64,000 nucleotides of DNA from Epilithonimonas hungarica (GCF_900102265.1 NZ_FNBH01000002.1:248001-312000), one strand, 5' to 3'. Positions 25,202 through 34,497 are shown, counted from the stretch's first letter. Numbers and translations: made by a program. Notes: generated by a model not told the origin, from the sequence alone.

Positions 25202-25382
25202 AGCTGTAGTTTTTTACTATCGATTTTTATTTTAAATGCTTCTTGAATTAACAAAAATAGCAATTAATACAAAGAACGAAAGAATATTTGTAATTGATAT
25301 ACAAAAAATGAATTTCTTTGATGAATATTTTCATGTTTCTATCAGGGAAATCAATTTTGATAAAAACCATTTCACCAATAAA

Positions 25383-25412
25383 AAAGTCCGGCAGACCGGA
25401 CTTTCATTTTTT
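25383..25412 (-). terminator. kdsA terminator
   Basis: AAAGTCCGG pairs with CCGGACTTT around CAGA; the minus strand then runs into TTTTTTATTGG. Confidence 0.85.
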
Positions 25413-26220
25413 ATAATATCGCTTCTCTGATTCTCGTCAGCTTCCCGAGCAAATCATCCAACAAATCAAGCTTCAACATATTGGCTCCATCAGATTTTGC
25501 AACCGAAGGGTCAGGATGTGTTTCTATAAAGATCCCGTCCGCACCAACAGCTATTCCTGCTTTTGCAATGGTCTCTATCAATTCTGGTCTTCCGCCTGTA
25601 ACACCAGAATTTTGATTTGGTTGTTGAAGAGAATGTGTAACATCCAGAATTACTGGAGAATACTCTCTCATCGTCGGGATTCCACGGAAGTCAACCACCA
25701 AATCCGTATAACCGAAAGTATTTCCTCTTTCGATGATCGCAGTTTTATCGTTTCCAGAATCTTTCACTTTCTGAACTGCAAATTTCATTGCTTCAGGTGA
25801 AAGGAACTGTCCTTTTTTAAGCGTTACTGCTTTTCCTGTTTCGGCCGCCGCAATCAGCAGATCGGTCTGTCTTACCAAAAACGCCGGAATCTGCAAAACA
25901 TCTACATACTCTGCAGCCAAAGCGGCATGACCATTTTCATGAATATCTGTAGTAGTAGGAACATTGAAGGTCTCTCCTACTTTTCTAAGGATCTTCAAAG
26001 CTTTTTCGTCGCCTATTCCCGTGAAAGAATCTACCCGGCTTCTGTTCGCTTTTCTGAAACTTCCTTTGAAAATGTATGGAATATTATATTTATCCGAAAG
26101 CTTCACGATATGCTCTGCAATCTGCAAAGCCATTGTTTCATCTTCGATGGCGCAAGGTCCTGCAATCAGGAAAAAGTTCTTGGAATCCTTGTGATGAATG
26201 TTATCTAGATATTGTATCAT
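25411..26220 (-). CDS. kdsA: 3-deoxy-8-phosphooctulonate synthase
   Basis: 269 residues. It condenses phosphoenolpyruvate with arabinose 5-phosphate to give KDO 8-phosphate for LPS inner core. The family pattern is FFLIAGPCAIEDETMAL, YIFKGSFRKANRSRV, LKKGQFLSPEAMKFAVQKV, IERGNTFGYTDLVVDFRGI and FIETHPDPSVAKSDG. The start ATG at 26220 gives the usual short N-terminus. It is alone, with the receptor downstream separated by its terminator and the AraC-type islet divergent upstream. Confidence 0.95.
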   Translation of the reverse strand: MIQYLDNIHHKDSKNFFLIAGPCAIEDETMALQIAEHIVKLSDKYNIPYIFKGSFRKANRSRVDSFTGIGDEKALKILRKVGETFNVPTTTDIHENGHAALAAEYVDVLQIPAFLVRQTDLLIAAAETGKAVTLKKGQFLSPEAMKFAVQKVKDSGNDKTAIIERGNTFGYTDLVVDFRGIPTMREYSPVILDVTHSLQQPNQNSGVTGGRPELIETIAKAGIAVGADGIFIETHPDPSVAKSDGANMLKLDLLDDLLGKLTRIREAIL

Positions 26221-26274
26221 TTATTTGATTTTAAATTATAAATTTCAGATTATTATATGTCTGAAAACCGAATA

Positions 26275-26282
26275 CAAATATA
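26275..26282 (-). promoter_or_regulatory. kdsA -7 element
   Basis: Minus-strand TATATTTG fits TAnnTTTG, 55 nt before the ATG. No strong -33 box was seen. Confidence 0.4.
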
Positions 26283-26407
26283 CGGAATAAACAGAAAACT
26301 TTCTATTCGTTGATTGATGAGAGTTATTGGATTATCGATTACTAATTTTATTTTGTTAGGTAGGATTATAAAGAAACTACACTTTCAATTTCTTTCCGAA
26401 CAACCAC

Positions 26408-26446
26408 TGAACCTCCCACCAATATAATTTTGAACCTCCCACGAAT
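26408..26446 (+). promoter_or_regulatory. Candidate AraC-type operator, tandem direct repeat
   Basis: TGAACCTCCCACCAAT (26408-26423) and TGAACCTCCCACGAAT (26431-26446) are direct repeats differing in one base, 23 bp apart start to start, i.e. about two helical turns on the same DNA face. Their GC-rich CCTCCCAC core stands out from the AT-rich region. They lie 56-94 bp before the SDR ATG, and the operon encodes an AraC-family regulator, a class that often binds such repeats. Confidence 0.55.
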
Positions 26447-26501
26447 TTATTCCATATCTAATTAGTTCAATTTTGCTATATAACTTTTAAATATAGAAAA
26501 T

Positions 26502-27293
26502 ATGAGCAAAAGAATTTTAATTACAGGAGCTGCAAGTGGATTTGGAAAAATGGCTGCTTTTGATTTAGCAAAAAAAGGGCACAAAGTAATTGCTACGGCA
26601 CAAGTTTATCCGCAAATGAGTGACTTGATAAGAGAAGCCAAAGAACAAGGAATAGAATTGACCGTTGATAAATTGGATGTAACGAATACAACAGACATTG
26701 CTTACATCACCCAAAAATACGACATCGATATTTTAATCAGCAACGCAGGAATAATGGAAGGTGGCCCAATTGCGGAGCAACCTTTAGATTTAATCCGTTC
26801 GATGTTTGATGTCAATGTTTTTGGCGGATTGCAGTTAGCTCAAGGTTTTATCAAGAAATTTATTGATGAAAAAAGACCAGGAAAAATTGTTTTTACAACT
26901 TCTATGGGCGAATTATGGACGGTTCCTTACGTTGCCGCTTATTGCGCATCTAAACACGCAATGGGTTCAATTGCCGAAGGCCTGAGAACGGAACTAGCAC
27001 CTTTCAATATCAAAATTGCAACTTGCAATCCGGGCATTTTCGGGACAGGATTTAATGACCGTGGCGCCGATACTATTTTCCGTTGGTACAATCCTGAAAC
27101 TAATTTTACACATCCATCTGCATTCGACGGCACTGCCGAGGCTTTGGCAAATCAGCTAGACCCACAATCTATGGCAGAGTGTATAGTTGATGTGGCTTTG
27201 GATGAAAATTCAAATTTCAGAAATGTACATCCAAAAGAAACCGAAGATTTTGTAAAACAATTACAAGCAGATGCTTGGACGGCAAAAAGCTAA
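26502..27293 (+). CDS. Short-chain dehydrogenase/reductase (SDR)
   Basis: 263 residues. The cofactor loop is ITGAASGFGKMAAFDLA (TGxxxGxG), then ISNAGIMEGGPIAE (NAG), the catalytic Ser in FTTSMGELW, and Tyr/Lys in YVAAYCASKHA (YxxxK). This is a classical SDR that reduces or oxidises a carbonyl/alcohol with NAD(P)H in the cytoplasm; substrate unknown. It is the first gene after the direct-repeat operator, and a terminator separates it from the GlcG-like gene. Confidence 0.9.
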   Translation: MSKRILITGAASGFGKMAAFDLAKKGHKVIATAQVYPQMSDLIREAKEQGIELTVDKLDVTNTTDIAYITQKYDIDILISNAGIMEGGPIAEQPLDLIRSMFDVNVFGGLQLAQGFIKKFIDEKRPGKIVFTTSMGELWTVPYVAAYCASKHAMGSIAEGLRTELAPFNIKIATCNPGIFGTGFNDRGADTIFRWYNPETNFTHPSAFDGTAEALANQLDPQSMAECIVDVALDENSNFRNVHPKETEDFVKQLQADAWTAKS

Positions 27294-27302
27294 AAAAATT
27301 CA

Positions 27303-27336
27303 GAAAGTGCAGTTCAAAAAACTGTGCTTTCTTTTT
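27303..27336 (+). terminator. Intra-operon terminator after SDR gene
   Basis: GAAAGTGCAGTT pairs with AACTGTGCTTTC (two wobbles) around CAAAA and is followed by TTTTT. It would lower expression of the downstream GlcG-like, AraC and membrane genes relative to the SDR gene unless they have their own promoter. Confidence 0.7.
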
Positions 27337-27358
27337 ATCATTAATTAAAATTAAAAAA

Positions 27359-27760
27359 ATGAACATAAACTATAACGAAGCAACAAAAGCATTAAACGCT
27401 TCCATAGAAAAAGCAAAAGCGTTGAACATTCCCGTAAGTATTGCCGTGGTAGATACAGGCGGACATTTGGTTGCATTTGCAAGGTTGGACAGCGTTTTTG
27501 GCGTGATAGAATTTGCTGTAAAAAAAGCCAGAACTGCCGTAATGTTTGGCGTAGATAGCGAAATAATGGGGACAATAGTTTCTGGAGCAGACATTCACGG
27601 CTACGGAATGTTGAATTCAAACGACGGATTATTGACCATTGCAGGCGGTGTTGTCATCAAAAACAAAGAAGGCAAAATCATCGGAGCCATTGCATCATCG
27701 GGCGGTTCACCAGAACAGGATAAAGAAATTGCGAGTGCAGGAGCGGTTTTGCTCAATTAA
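27359..27760 (+). CDS. GlcG/HbpS family protein (heme-degrading-like)
   Basis: 133 residues from the ATG at 27359. The family pattern is seen as NIPVSIAVVDTGGHLVAFAR, then FAVKKARTAVMFG, LLTIAGGVVIKNKEGKIIGA and the C-terminal SSGGSPEQDKEIASAG. GlcG/HbpS proteins are small cytoplasmic or exported ligand binders, some of which bind heme, glycolate-pathway or glycol compounds. There is no signal peptide. It is 19 bp upstream of the AraC regulator gene. Ligand unknown. Confidence 0.88.
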   Translation: MNINYNEATKALNASIEKAKALNIPVSIAVVDTGGHLVAFARLDSVFGVIEFAVKKARTAVMFGVDSEIMGTIVSGADIHGYGMLNSNDGLLTIAGGVVIKNKEGKIIGAIASSGGSPEQDKEIASAGAVLLN

Positions 27761-27779
27761 AATTTAAGATATTTGTAGT

Positions 27780-28583
27780 ATGGAAGCAAAGCGTGAAATC
27801 ATTTTCGACAAGTTGGTCTATTCCTGTGTTTTTGAAAAGCACAGAGGAAATGAAGAATTTATTCCTGAGCATTTTTTAGGATTTCAACTATCGGGTGAAA
27901 CACACGCTTTTCACGCAGATGGAAGTACGATTATTCCGGAAAACACCATCGTGTTGGTTCGCAAAAACCAATTAATAAGAACAATTAAATATCCTGCAAA
28001 ATCAGGAAAATACCAGTTTTTATCGATTACGTTGGACAAGGAAACCTTGCAACAATACGCCTTGGAAAACAAAATCGCGATTGATAAAAAATATGCCGGC
28101 AAACAGAAATTATTTTTTGAACCCGATGATTTTCTGCAAAATTATTTCAGTTCATTAGCTCCATACATTAATAAGACAAAAGAAGCAACGCCACGATTGG
28201 CAGATTTAAAAATCAGGGAAGCGATAGAATTATTACTACAAAGCAACCCTGATTTTAAACAAATTCTATTCGATTTTTCCGAGCCTTTCAAAATGAATCT
28301 GGAAGAATTTATGAACCAGAATTATATGTTTAATGTTTCGGTATCCTCTTTCGCAAAACTGACAGGAAGAAGTCTTTCCGGCTTTAAGCGAGATTTCACT
28401 AAAACATTTGATAAGACACCAAAAAAATGGTTGTTGGCAAAACGCTTAGACGAGGCGTATTATTTAATCAAGCACAAAAAACAAAAGCCAGCTGACTTTT
28501 ATCTGGATCTAGGGTTTGAGAACCTAGCACATTTTTATGCTTCGTTTAAAGAAAAATTTGGTTTAACGACTTCACAGATTTAA
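27780..28583 (+). CDS. AraC family transcriptional regulator
   Basis: 267 residues. The N-terminal part (about 1-165) is a cupin-like sensing domain (GFQLSGETHAFHADGSTIIP) and the C-terminal 95 residues form the double HTH: FNVSVSSFAKLTGRSLSGFK, then RDFTKTFDKTPKKWLLAKRL and DLGFENLAHFYASFKEKFGL. It probably regulates its own operon through the direct repeats at 26408-26446. Effector unknown; small-molecule control by the SDR substrate or product is plausible. Confidence 0.9.
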   Translation: MEAKREIIFDKLVYSCVFEKHRGNEEFIPEHFLGFQLSGETHAFHADGSTIIPENTIVLVRKNQLIRTIKYPAKSGKYQFLSITLDKETLQQYALENKIAIDKKYAGKQKLFFEPDDFLQNYFSSLAPYINKTKEATPRLADLKIREAIELLLQSNPDFKQILFDFSEPFKMNLEEFMNQNYMFNVSVSSFAKLTGRSLSGFKRDFTKTFDKTPKKWLLAKRLDEAYYLIKHKKQKPADFYLDLGFENLAHFYASFKEKFGLTTSQI

Positions 28584-28587
28584 AAAA

Positions 28588-29076
28588 ATGGATTTCATAC
28601 AATATTTGCAAAACTGGACAAAAGCTGATATCAACCAAGGAAAATGGATGATTGGAATAGCCATTCTTATTATTTTGCCTATTTGTATTTTGTTTATTCA
28701 AACCAGTAATTCGCTTCAAAAAGGAATGTTAATTCCGCTCTGTTTATTATTACTGATGAATATAAGTTACGGCAGTTATTTATTGATTTCTAAATCAAAA
28801 CACGCTGAACAAACGTCCAAGAGTTTTCAATTAAAACCAAAAGAAACAACTGAAAATGAGGTAGCCAAAATCAAGGCAGATGATAAAAGTTATACAATGA
28901 CAAAGTACGCTTGGGCTGGATTACTCATTCTTTCGGTTATTTGTTTCTTCATTTTTAATAAAGATTATTTTCGAGGATTATCGCTGGGTTTTGCCATAAT
29001 GTTTATGGGAATGTTGGTTATTGATGTTTTTTTACATCATAGCCTCAAGTTGTATCTTTTAAACGTTATCAAATAA
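28588..29076 (+). CDS. Membrane protein, four predicted helices, uncharacterised
   Basis: 162 residues. Two hydrophobic pairs (WMIGIAILIILPICILFI with MLIPLCLLLLMNISYGSYLL; YAWAGLLILSVICFFIF with LGFAIMFMGMLVIDVFL) flank a charged cytoplasmic or periplasmic loop (about 70-105, rich in Lys and Glu). It starts 4 bp after the AraC regulator gene and is the last gene of the islet. No family recognised. Confidence 0.75.
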   Translation: MDFIQYLQNWTKADINQGKWMIGIAILIILPICILFIQTSNSLQKGMLIPLCLLLLMNISYGSYLLISKSKHAEQTSKSFQLKPKETTENEVAKIKADDKSYTMTKYAWAGLLILSVICFFIFNKDYFRGLSLGFAIMFMGMLVIDVFLHHSLKLYLLNVIK

Positions 29077-29118
29077 TATTTAATTTCTTTATTCCTTATT
29101 TAGAGATTCCTATGGATT

Positions 29119-29649
29119 TTATGAAAACTTTTTAATAATCTTTTCAAACGTATTAGCATTCCTACTCGTCATTTTATCTTTCAGACCTTTCTTGCCAAGC
29201 ACTTTCCCGAAGCTGGAATCTAACGTTTGTCCTTTTGAAACTTGCCAATAAAATATATTATTGACGATTTTACCCTTCTCACTTTCTGCTTTATTTGATT
29301 TTTCAAATTCTTCTAACAAAGTTTCTTCTACCTTTTCCGAACCGAGGAAAATGTAATTATGAAAATTTTTAATTGGTGGAAATGGGTCATTTTTCAAGAT
29401 TTCTTTGATCTCTTTTTCATTTTTGATGAAGAGAAAGGCTTCGTAACTGAAATGTTCTGACATTGCTTTTTCAAGAATCTTTTTCAATTCTTCCGAATTT
29501 TTATCTGACTGAAATAAGATATTCCCACTTGCCAAAACTGAAGAAACATTTTGGACACCTGCATCTGAAAAGACTTTGCAGACGTCTGCCATTTTCATAT
29601 TGGTTCCTTTTACATTCACACCACGGAGAAAAGCACAGAAGTTGTTCAT
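29119..29649 (-). CDS. DUF1697 family protein
   Basis: 176 residues. The family pattern is CAFLRGVNVKGTNMKMADVC, then VSSVLASGNILFQSD, HFSYEAFLFIKNEKE and the C-terminal RNANTFEKIIKKF. DUF1697 proteins are soluble, with a ferredoxin-like fold; no activity is established. It is convergent with the islet's last gene and is followed on the minus strand by no strong terminator. Confidence 0.9.
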   Translation of the reverse strand: MNNFCAFLRGVNVKGTNMKMADVCKVFSDAGVQNVSSVLASGNILFQSDKNSEELKKILEKAMSEHFSYEAFLFIKNEKEIKEILKNDPFPPIKNFHNYIFLGSEKVEETLLEEFEKSNKAESEKGKIVNNIFYWQVSKGQTLDSSFGKVLGKKGLKDKMTSRNANTFEKIIKKFS

Positions 29650-29650
29650 A

Positions 29651-29672
29651 GTTGATGGTTGATGGTTGATGG
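29651..29672. repeat. Short tandem repeat GTTGATG x3
   Basis: Three copies of the 7-bp unit GTTGATG lie just upstream of the DUF1697 ATG. Short runs of this kind could change in number by slippage; effect unknown. Confidence 0.55.
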
Positions 29673-29695
29673 TAAAATTAATTAAATTAGAAGAT

Positions 29696-29731
29696 AAAAA
29701 AAGCGTTTCAAGATTTTGAAACGCTTTTTTT
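29696..29731. terminator. Terminator of the GT117 gene
   Basis: AAGCGTTTCAA and TTGAAACGCTT form a perfect stem flanked by A-runs and T-runs. It ends the minus-strand gene 29733-33218 and insulates the DUF1697 gene. Confidence 0.88.
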
Positions 29732-29732
29732 A

Positions 29733-32700
29733 TTATTGAGTCACTTTCATCAACTTCTTCGTGATCTCATCCATCTTTTCGGATTCGTAAGTCGTATCAT
29801 AATCCTTCATAATATCGAAAAGATAAGAATAGAAGGATGTCACTTTCTGGACGTCATCTGCTTTTTTGAATGCTTTTTCCTTGCCCATCTCCTGCAGATC
29901 CTTGATGAATGTGTTGAATCTCTTATCAATCACATTCAGAGAGTTGACAAGATATTGGTAGCCTTTATCTTTCTGCCCAATTTTGTTATAAGCATCTGAA
30001 ACTGCGCCAACGACAAGGGAATATTCCATTGGTTTGGTTTTCATCTGTCTTGCAGCATAAACTTGGAACTTAGGCGACAATCTTGTGTAGTAATCATACT
30101 CTTCGAAGATTCCTTTCTTAAGGTCTTCTGCCAGTTTCAATCCTTTTTGCTCTTGTCCTGCAACAATATATGCGTAGACAATGGAACTCAAAGACCTTGG
30201 GTCGTTATATTTCGAAACCGGGATCTCTCTGCTGGCCAGATCCAGAACTTCAATCGCTTTCTGCTTTTCGCCTTTCATTACCAAAGCTTCTGCCGCTCTA
30301 CTCGCAGACGACCTGTAGCTTACGATATTCTGAGTACAGGTTTCATCAAAATGAACATTCAGGTCTTTGAAATTACCCCATCTGTAGTTTTTCACGACGT
30401 TATAAAGTTCATCCGCATTCACCATTCCCAGTTCGCCATCCGGAGATTCTTCTGTTTTGATAGGAACCAATCTATAGCTGAATCCATCAAACTTAAGATA
30501 ATCTGAAAGGAAAAACAGGTTGCTTCCGTCATAGATTCCACCACTTGAGAAGCTTATCGGACGTTTCCAATCGAAGTTCGCCAAAATATCCATCATCAAC
30601 ATATTATTTTTGAACATACTTGTTCCTTTGTAATTGATGACGATCTGTTTTTCAGCCTTTTGAGCTTCAGCAGGTGTGATAATTCCTGTTTTTACGGCAT
30701 TATTGACATTGACCGGAAGAACAAATTTGGAAACCGGAAGGAAGTTGAATTTCTGATAACGTTCCTCACCGAAGATCATTTTAACCACCTCATCTTTTTC
30801 AGGCGATTTCATTTTCAAGAAATTAACAGCATCTTTCAAAGTCATCGAATCCTGGGTCAGATATTTTCTAAATTGAGCAAATTCTGTATCCGGCGCACCT
30901 TGGTCTTTTAAATTTGCGAAGATATTACTCCAATCATCTTTTGACATCAGGTAAACCTGGTCATTAGAACCTTCTCTGTAATCTTCGTGAGTCAAAGTTG
31001 ACGGAACCGGCAAAGAATTGTACGTCCTTCTCTTCACCTGGTCGATATTCCAAGGTGTAGATAATAATGTAAAGTTCACCACTTTTACATCCGGACGGAA
31101 TTCCTCTGTCTCCTGAATGGCCCAAACCGGATAAGTATCATTATCTCCGTAAACAAACATAATATCGTTTTTCGGAAGGGATTTTAGACTAGAATATGCA
31201 TAATCGTAAGCCGTATAACGACCACTTCTGTCGTGAACGTTATAATTCTGGAAGCCCATCATCAAAGGAATCCCCAACAATATGACTCCAATAGCGATCT
31301 GAGCAGATTTTTGCTTCACTTTTTTCTGCAGGAACCAATAGATCGCTGCAACGCCCAATCCTATCCAAATTGCAAATGCATAGAACGAACCAACCATCGC
31401 ATAATCTCTTTCTCTTGGTTCAAACGGCTTTACACCTGTATAAAATACAATTCCGACACTTGTCAATATAAACAATGACAGAATCGCATAGAAACGTCCA
31501 AAATCTTTGTTAAGCTGGAAAAAGAATCCCAGTAATCCCAAGATCAAAGGAAGCATAAAGAACTTCACCGTGCTTGTATTCTGGAATTTTGCAGGCATCT
31601 CATTTTGATCTCCCCACATATTATTATCAATGAAAGGAATACCCGTAATGAAGTTTCCATTCGTATTTTCCATATGGCCTTCCACATCATTCTGACGACC
31701 CGAGAAATTCCAAAGTAAATATCTTCCAAAATAGTAATAATTCTGAAACGTGATGAAATAATCGAGATTCTGAGCTAACGTCGGTTTCTGCACATTGATC
31801 AATCCGAACTGTTTCGCTTTCAGATAATCATCCATTTTGATGGTACCGTTCTCATACTTCTGGCGAAGCTCATCAAAGAATTGTTTTGCTTCCGGACTTT
31901 CGGAGATTTGGTCATTGCCATAATTGAAGGTAAAATCCGGCGCTCCATACATCGAAATGTAATTCGGCATCACGGACTTATCCTCACTGAACATTCTTGG
32001 AAAAAAACCAACGTGCTCTTTGCTATAAACATAATTGAACTTCTCTCCTACCAGTCTGTATCGACCTGTTTGTGGGTCTCTTTCGTAGGTATCGCCTGTT
32101 TTTACAGTTTTGTAACTTCCGTCCTCATTTTTCTCGATCCCATTAGGGTCCAGATAAGCAGTATAATTTTGACCATAAAAAGTCGGCCAATCTCCATATT
32201 GTTCACGGTTGTAATAATCCAACATTCCCAAAGCGTTATCCGGGTCATTAAGGTTCATCGGAGGATTTGCATTGGCCCTAATTGGGATCACCAGCCAGCA
32301 AGAGAACCCGATCATCATAAAAACAATGGATAATGCAATGGTCTGATAAAGCGATTTTCCAGTCTTTCTGGTATAAGAAACCAAAAGATAGCAAAGAACA
32401 GACAATATAACGAAGGCAAAAACCGTCCCTGAGTGGAAAGGAAGCCCGAGTCCATTCACAAAGAAAACTTCCGACTTGCCGAACAATGTCATGATCATTG
32501 GGAAAATCCCTTTGAAGACAATTCCTAAAATAACCAACGTAATCGCATTCGCCCAAAGGAAAGATTTCCAAGTGAACGTATAATTTCTTGTGTAATAAAT
32601 CAAACAAACGGCAGGCAAAGCTAACATACACATCATATGCACCCCTACGGAAAGTCCAATCACGAAAAACAAAAGGATGATCCATCTTTCATTGTCTTTT

Positions 32701-33218
32701 TCGGCATACTCGTTTTCCCATTTTGTAATTAGCCAAACAATTAATGCAATGAAAAGACTCGCCATCGAGTAAACTTCACCTTCAACCGCAGAAAACCAGA
32801 ATGTATCCGAAAATGTGAAACACAATGCACCAACTGCTCCAGCGAACAGAACGCCAATTTCTTCGGTTACTGATATATTCTCAAATTCTTTATTCAGCAA
32901 TCGTCTTACAAGATGTGTGATCGTCCAGAATAAAAACAGAATTGTAAAAGCGCTAAACAATGCAGACATCGCATTGATCACCAACGAATAATGTTGTCCA
33001 TCACCAAATGCAAATAAAGCGACAACCGCTCCCACCAATTGGAACAATGCAGCTCCTGGTGCATGGGTCACCTCTAGTTTGACAGCGGAAGAAATATACT
33101 CTCCACAATCCCAAAAACTGAAATTCGGTTCTATTGTTGATAAATAAGTAAAAAATGCGATCACAAAAACGACCCATCCAAGAATGGTGTTCCACTGTTT
33201 AAAAGTCCAATTCTTCAT
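29733..33218 (-). CDS. GT117/DUF2723 membrane glycosyltransferase-like protein
   Basis: 1161 residues. The N-terminal DUF2723 domain begins WNTILGWVVFVIAFFTYLST and has the conserved acidic loop FSFWDCGEYISSAVKLEVTH, the aromatic/acid motif of GT-C enzymes. About eleven helices run to residue 640. The long C-terminal part (about 650-1161) is soluble, probably periplasmic, with helical repeats (SRAAEALVMKGEKQKAIEVL, AQLA-like and GQEQKGLKLAEDLKKG) resembling TPRs. The family is common in Bacteroidota and is thought to O-glycosylate exported proteins, which would fit the many secreted proteins here. Not proven. Confidence 0.88.
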   Translation of the reverse strand: MKNWTFKQWNTILGWVVFVIAFFTYLSTIEPNFSFWDCGEYISSAVKLEVTHAPGAALFQLVGAVVALFAFGDGQHYSLVINAMSALFSAFTILFLFWTITHLVRRLLNKEFENISVTEEIGVLFAGAVGALCFTFSDTFWFSAVEGEVYSMASLFIALIVWLITKWENEYAEKDNERWIILLFFVIGLSVGVHMMCMLALPAVCLIYYTRNYTFTWKSFLWANAITLVILGIVFKGIFPMIMTLFGKSEVFFVNGLGLPFHSGTVFAFVILSVLCYLLVSYTRKTGKSLYQTIALSIVFMMIGFSCWLVIPIRANANPPMNLNDPDNALGMLDYYNREQYGDWPTFYGQNYTAYLDPNGIEKNEDGSYKTVKTGDTYERDPQTGRYRLVGEKFNYVYSKEHVGFFPRMFSEDKSVMPNYISMYGAPDFTFNYGNDQISESPEAKQFFDELRQKYENGTIKMDDYLKAKQFGLINVQKPTLAQNLDYFITFQNYYYFGRYLLWNFSGRQNDVEGHMENTNGNFITGIPFIDNNMWGDQNEMPAKFQNTSTVKFFMLPLILGLLGFFFQLNKDFGRFYAILSLFILTSVGIVFYTGVKPFEPRERDYAMVGSFYAFAIWIGLGVAAIYWFLQKKVKQKSAQIAIGVILLGIPLMMGFQNYNVHDRSGRYTAYDYAYSSLKSLPKNDIMFVYGDNDTYPVWAIQETEEFRPDVKVVNFTLLSTPWNIDQVKRRTYNSLPVPSTLTHEDYREGSNDQVYLMSKDDWSNIFANLKDQGAPDTEFAQFRKYLTQDSMTLKDAVNFLKMKSPEKDEVVKMIFGEERYQKFNFLPVSKFVLPVNVNNAVKTGIITPAEAQKAEKQIVINYKGTSMFKNNMLMMDILANFDWKRPISFSSGGIYDGSNLFFLSDYLKFDGFSYRLVPIKTEESPDGELGMVNADELYNVVKNYRWGNFKDLNVHFDETCTQNIVSYRSSASRAAEALVMKGEKQKAIEVLDLASREIPVSKYNDPRSLSSIVYAYIVAGQEQKGLKLAEDLKKGIFEEYDYYTRLSPKFQVYAARQMKTKPMEYSLVVGAVSDAYNKIGQKDKGYQYLVNSLNVIDKRFNTFIKDLQEMGKEKAFKKADDVQKVTSFYSYLFDIMKDYDTTYESEKMDEITKKLMKVTQ

Positions 33219-33397
33219 ATTAGAAAATGAAATATCGGCGAATTTAATGTTTTTGATTCAGTTATTTTAAGTTTTTAACAAAAATTAAATTTTGAATTGT
33301 TTTTTGAAAACCTCAGAAAAACAATTGGTTTTTTAATAAATATCTTGATTAAAATCAGATTCGGGGTGTAAAAAGAAAAACATTGCAATTTTTTTTT

Positions 33398-33405
33398 TAT
33401 TTTTG
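33398..33405 (+). promoter_or_regulatory. -7 element of the cysteine-synthase-like gene
   Basis: TATTTTTG matches TAnnTTTG, 32 nt before the ATG at 33437, with no clear -33 element. A poly-T stretch precedes it. The 218 bp between this gene and the divergent GT117 gene show no other feature. Confidence 0.45.
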
Positions 33406-33436
33406 CAGACAGTTTTTGAGAGAAAAATGATATAAA

Positions 33437-34474
33437 ATGACGAATGTACACGATAATATTCTTGGTTTGATTGGTAACACGCCGTTAGTCAAATTAAATC
33501 AGGTTACAAAGGACATTCCTGCGACAGTTTATGCTAAGTTGGAGTCTTACAATCCGGGACATTCTACAAAAGACAGAATCGCATTACACATTGTGGAAAA
33601 TGCTGAAAAAAAAGGATTGATAAAACCTGATTCTGTAATTGTAGAAACAACATCAGGAAACACTGGATTTTCCATTGCGATGGTTTGTATCGTAAAAGGT
33701 TACAAATGCATCCTTGCTGTCAGCGATAAAACAAAGGCTGAAAAAATAGCTTATCTTAAAGCTCTTGGAGCAACTGTTTATGTATGCCCGGCTTCTGTTC
33801 CCGCAGACGATCCAAGGTCTTACTATGAAGTTGCCAAAAGAATTGCACAAGAAACACCCAATTCTGTTTACATCAATCAGTATTTCAACGAGTTGAATAT
33901 TGACGCGCATTATCAGACAACCGGGCCGGAAATCTGGAAACAGACAGAAGGAAAAATCACACACCTTTTTGCCTGCACAGGAACAGGAGGAACGCTTTCT
34001 GGTTCTGCAAAATATCTGAAAGAACAAAATCCTGGTATCAAAGTGATCGGCGTAGACGCAGACGGCTCTATTCTGAAAACTTACCACGAAACAGGAAAGA
34101 TCAATAAAACAGAAATCCATCCTTATCAGATTGAGGGCCTGGGGAAGAACCTAATCCCGGGAGCACTTTTATTTGATAAAATTGATGAGTTTGTAAGAGT
34201 TAATGATGAGATGTCAGCCTATAGAACCCGCGAGATCGCTTTGAAAGAAGCTATCATGGGCGGTTACACAACTGGAGCTGTCACTCAGGCTTTGATTCAG
34301 TATGCTAATTCTCATGAGTTCAAAGCGGATGATCTGGTCGTATTGATTTTTCCAGACCATGGTTCACGTTACATCACCAAAGTTTACAGCGACAAATGGA
34401 TGGAAGAGCAAGGTTTCATCAATAATTGTTTCCACAATTACGATGAGGTTTTTAAAACAGAGATCATCAAATAA
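33437..34474 (+). CDS. Cysteine-synthase-like PLP enzyme, probable cysteate synthase
   Basis: 345 residues, longer than typical CysK/CysM (about 300-320). The PLP lysine is Lys45 in GHSTKDRIAL; the phosphate loop TTSGNTGFSIAM and cofactor site FACTGTGGTLSGSAKYLKEQ are fold-type II. The gene lies directly upstream of an alpha-oxoamine synthase, an arrangement associated in gliding Bacteroidota with sulfonolipid (capnine) synthesis: this enzyme would make cysteate from an activated serine and sulfite. Ordinary cysteine or cystathionine synthesis is the main alternative. A terminator hairpin lies between the pair, so they may be regulated separately. Confidence 0.8.
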   Translation: MTNVHDNILGLIGNTPLVKLNQVTKDIPATVYAKLESYNPGHSTKDRIALHIVENAEKKGLIKPDSVIVETTSGNTGFSIAMVCIVKGYKCILAVSDKTKAEKIAYLKALGATVYVCPASVPADDPRSYYEVAKRIAQETPNSVYINQYFNELNIDAHYQTTGPEIWKQTEGKITHLFACTGTGGTLSGSAKYLKEQNPGIKVIGVDADGSILKTYHETGKINKTEIHPYQIEGLGKNLIPGALLFDKIDEFVRVNDEMSAYRTREIALKEAIMGGYTTGAVTQALIQYANSHEFKADDLVVLIFPDHGSRYITKVYSDKWMEEQGFINNCFHNYDEVFKTEIIK

Positions 34475-34497
34475 AATCGTATCACAATATTTATAAG

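Noticed and set aside
29651-29672. Tandem GTTGATG units as part of a CRISPR array
   Set aside because: The units are 7 bp with no spacers and only three copies; no CRISPR array was seen anywhere in the window.
31881-32333. Long open frame on the plus strand opposite the GT117 gene
   Set aside because: It lies fully inside a convincing 1161-residue gene on the other strand and its protein has no recognisable domain or signal; it is a shadow frame.
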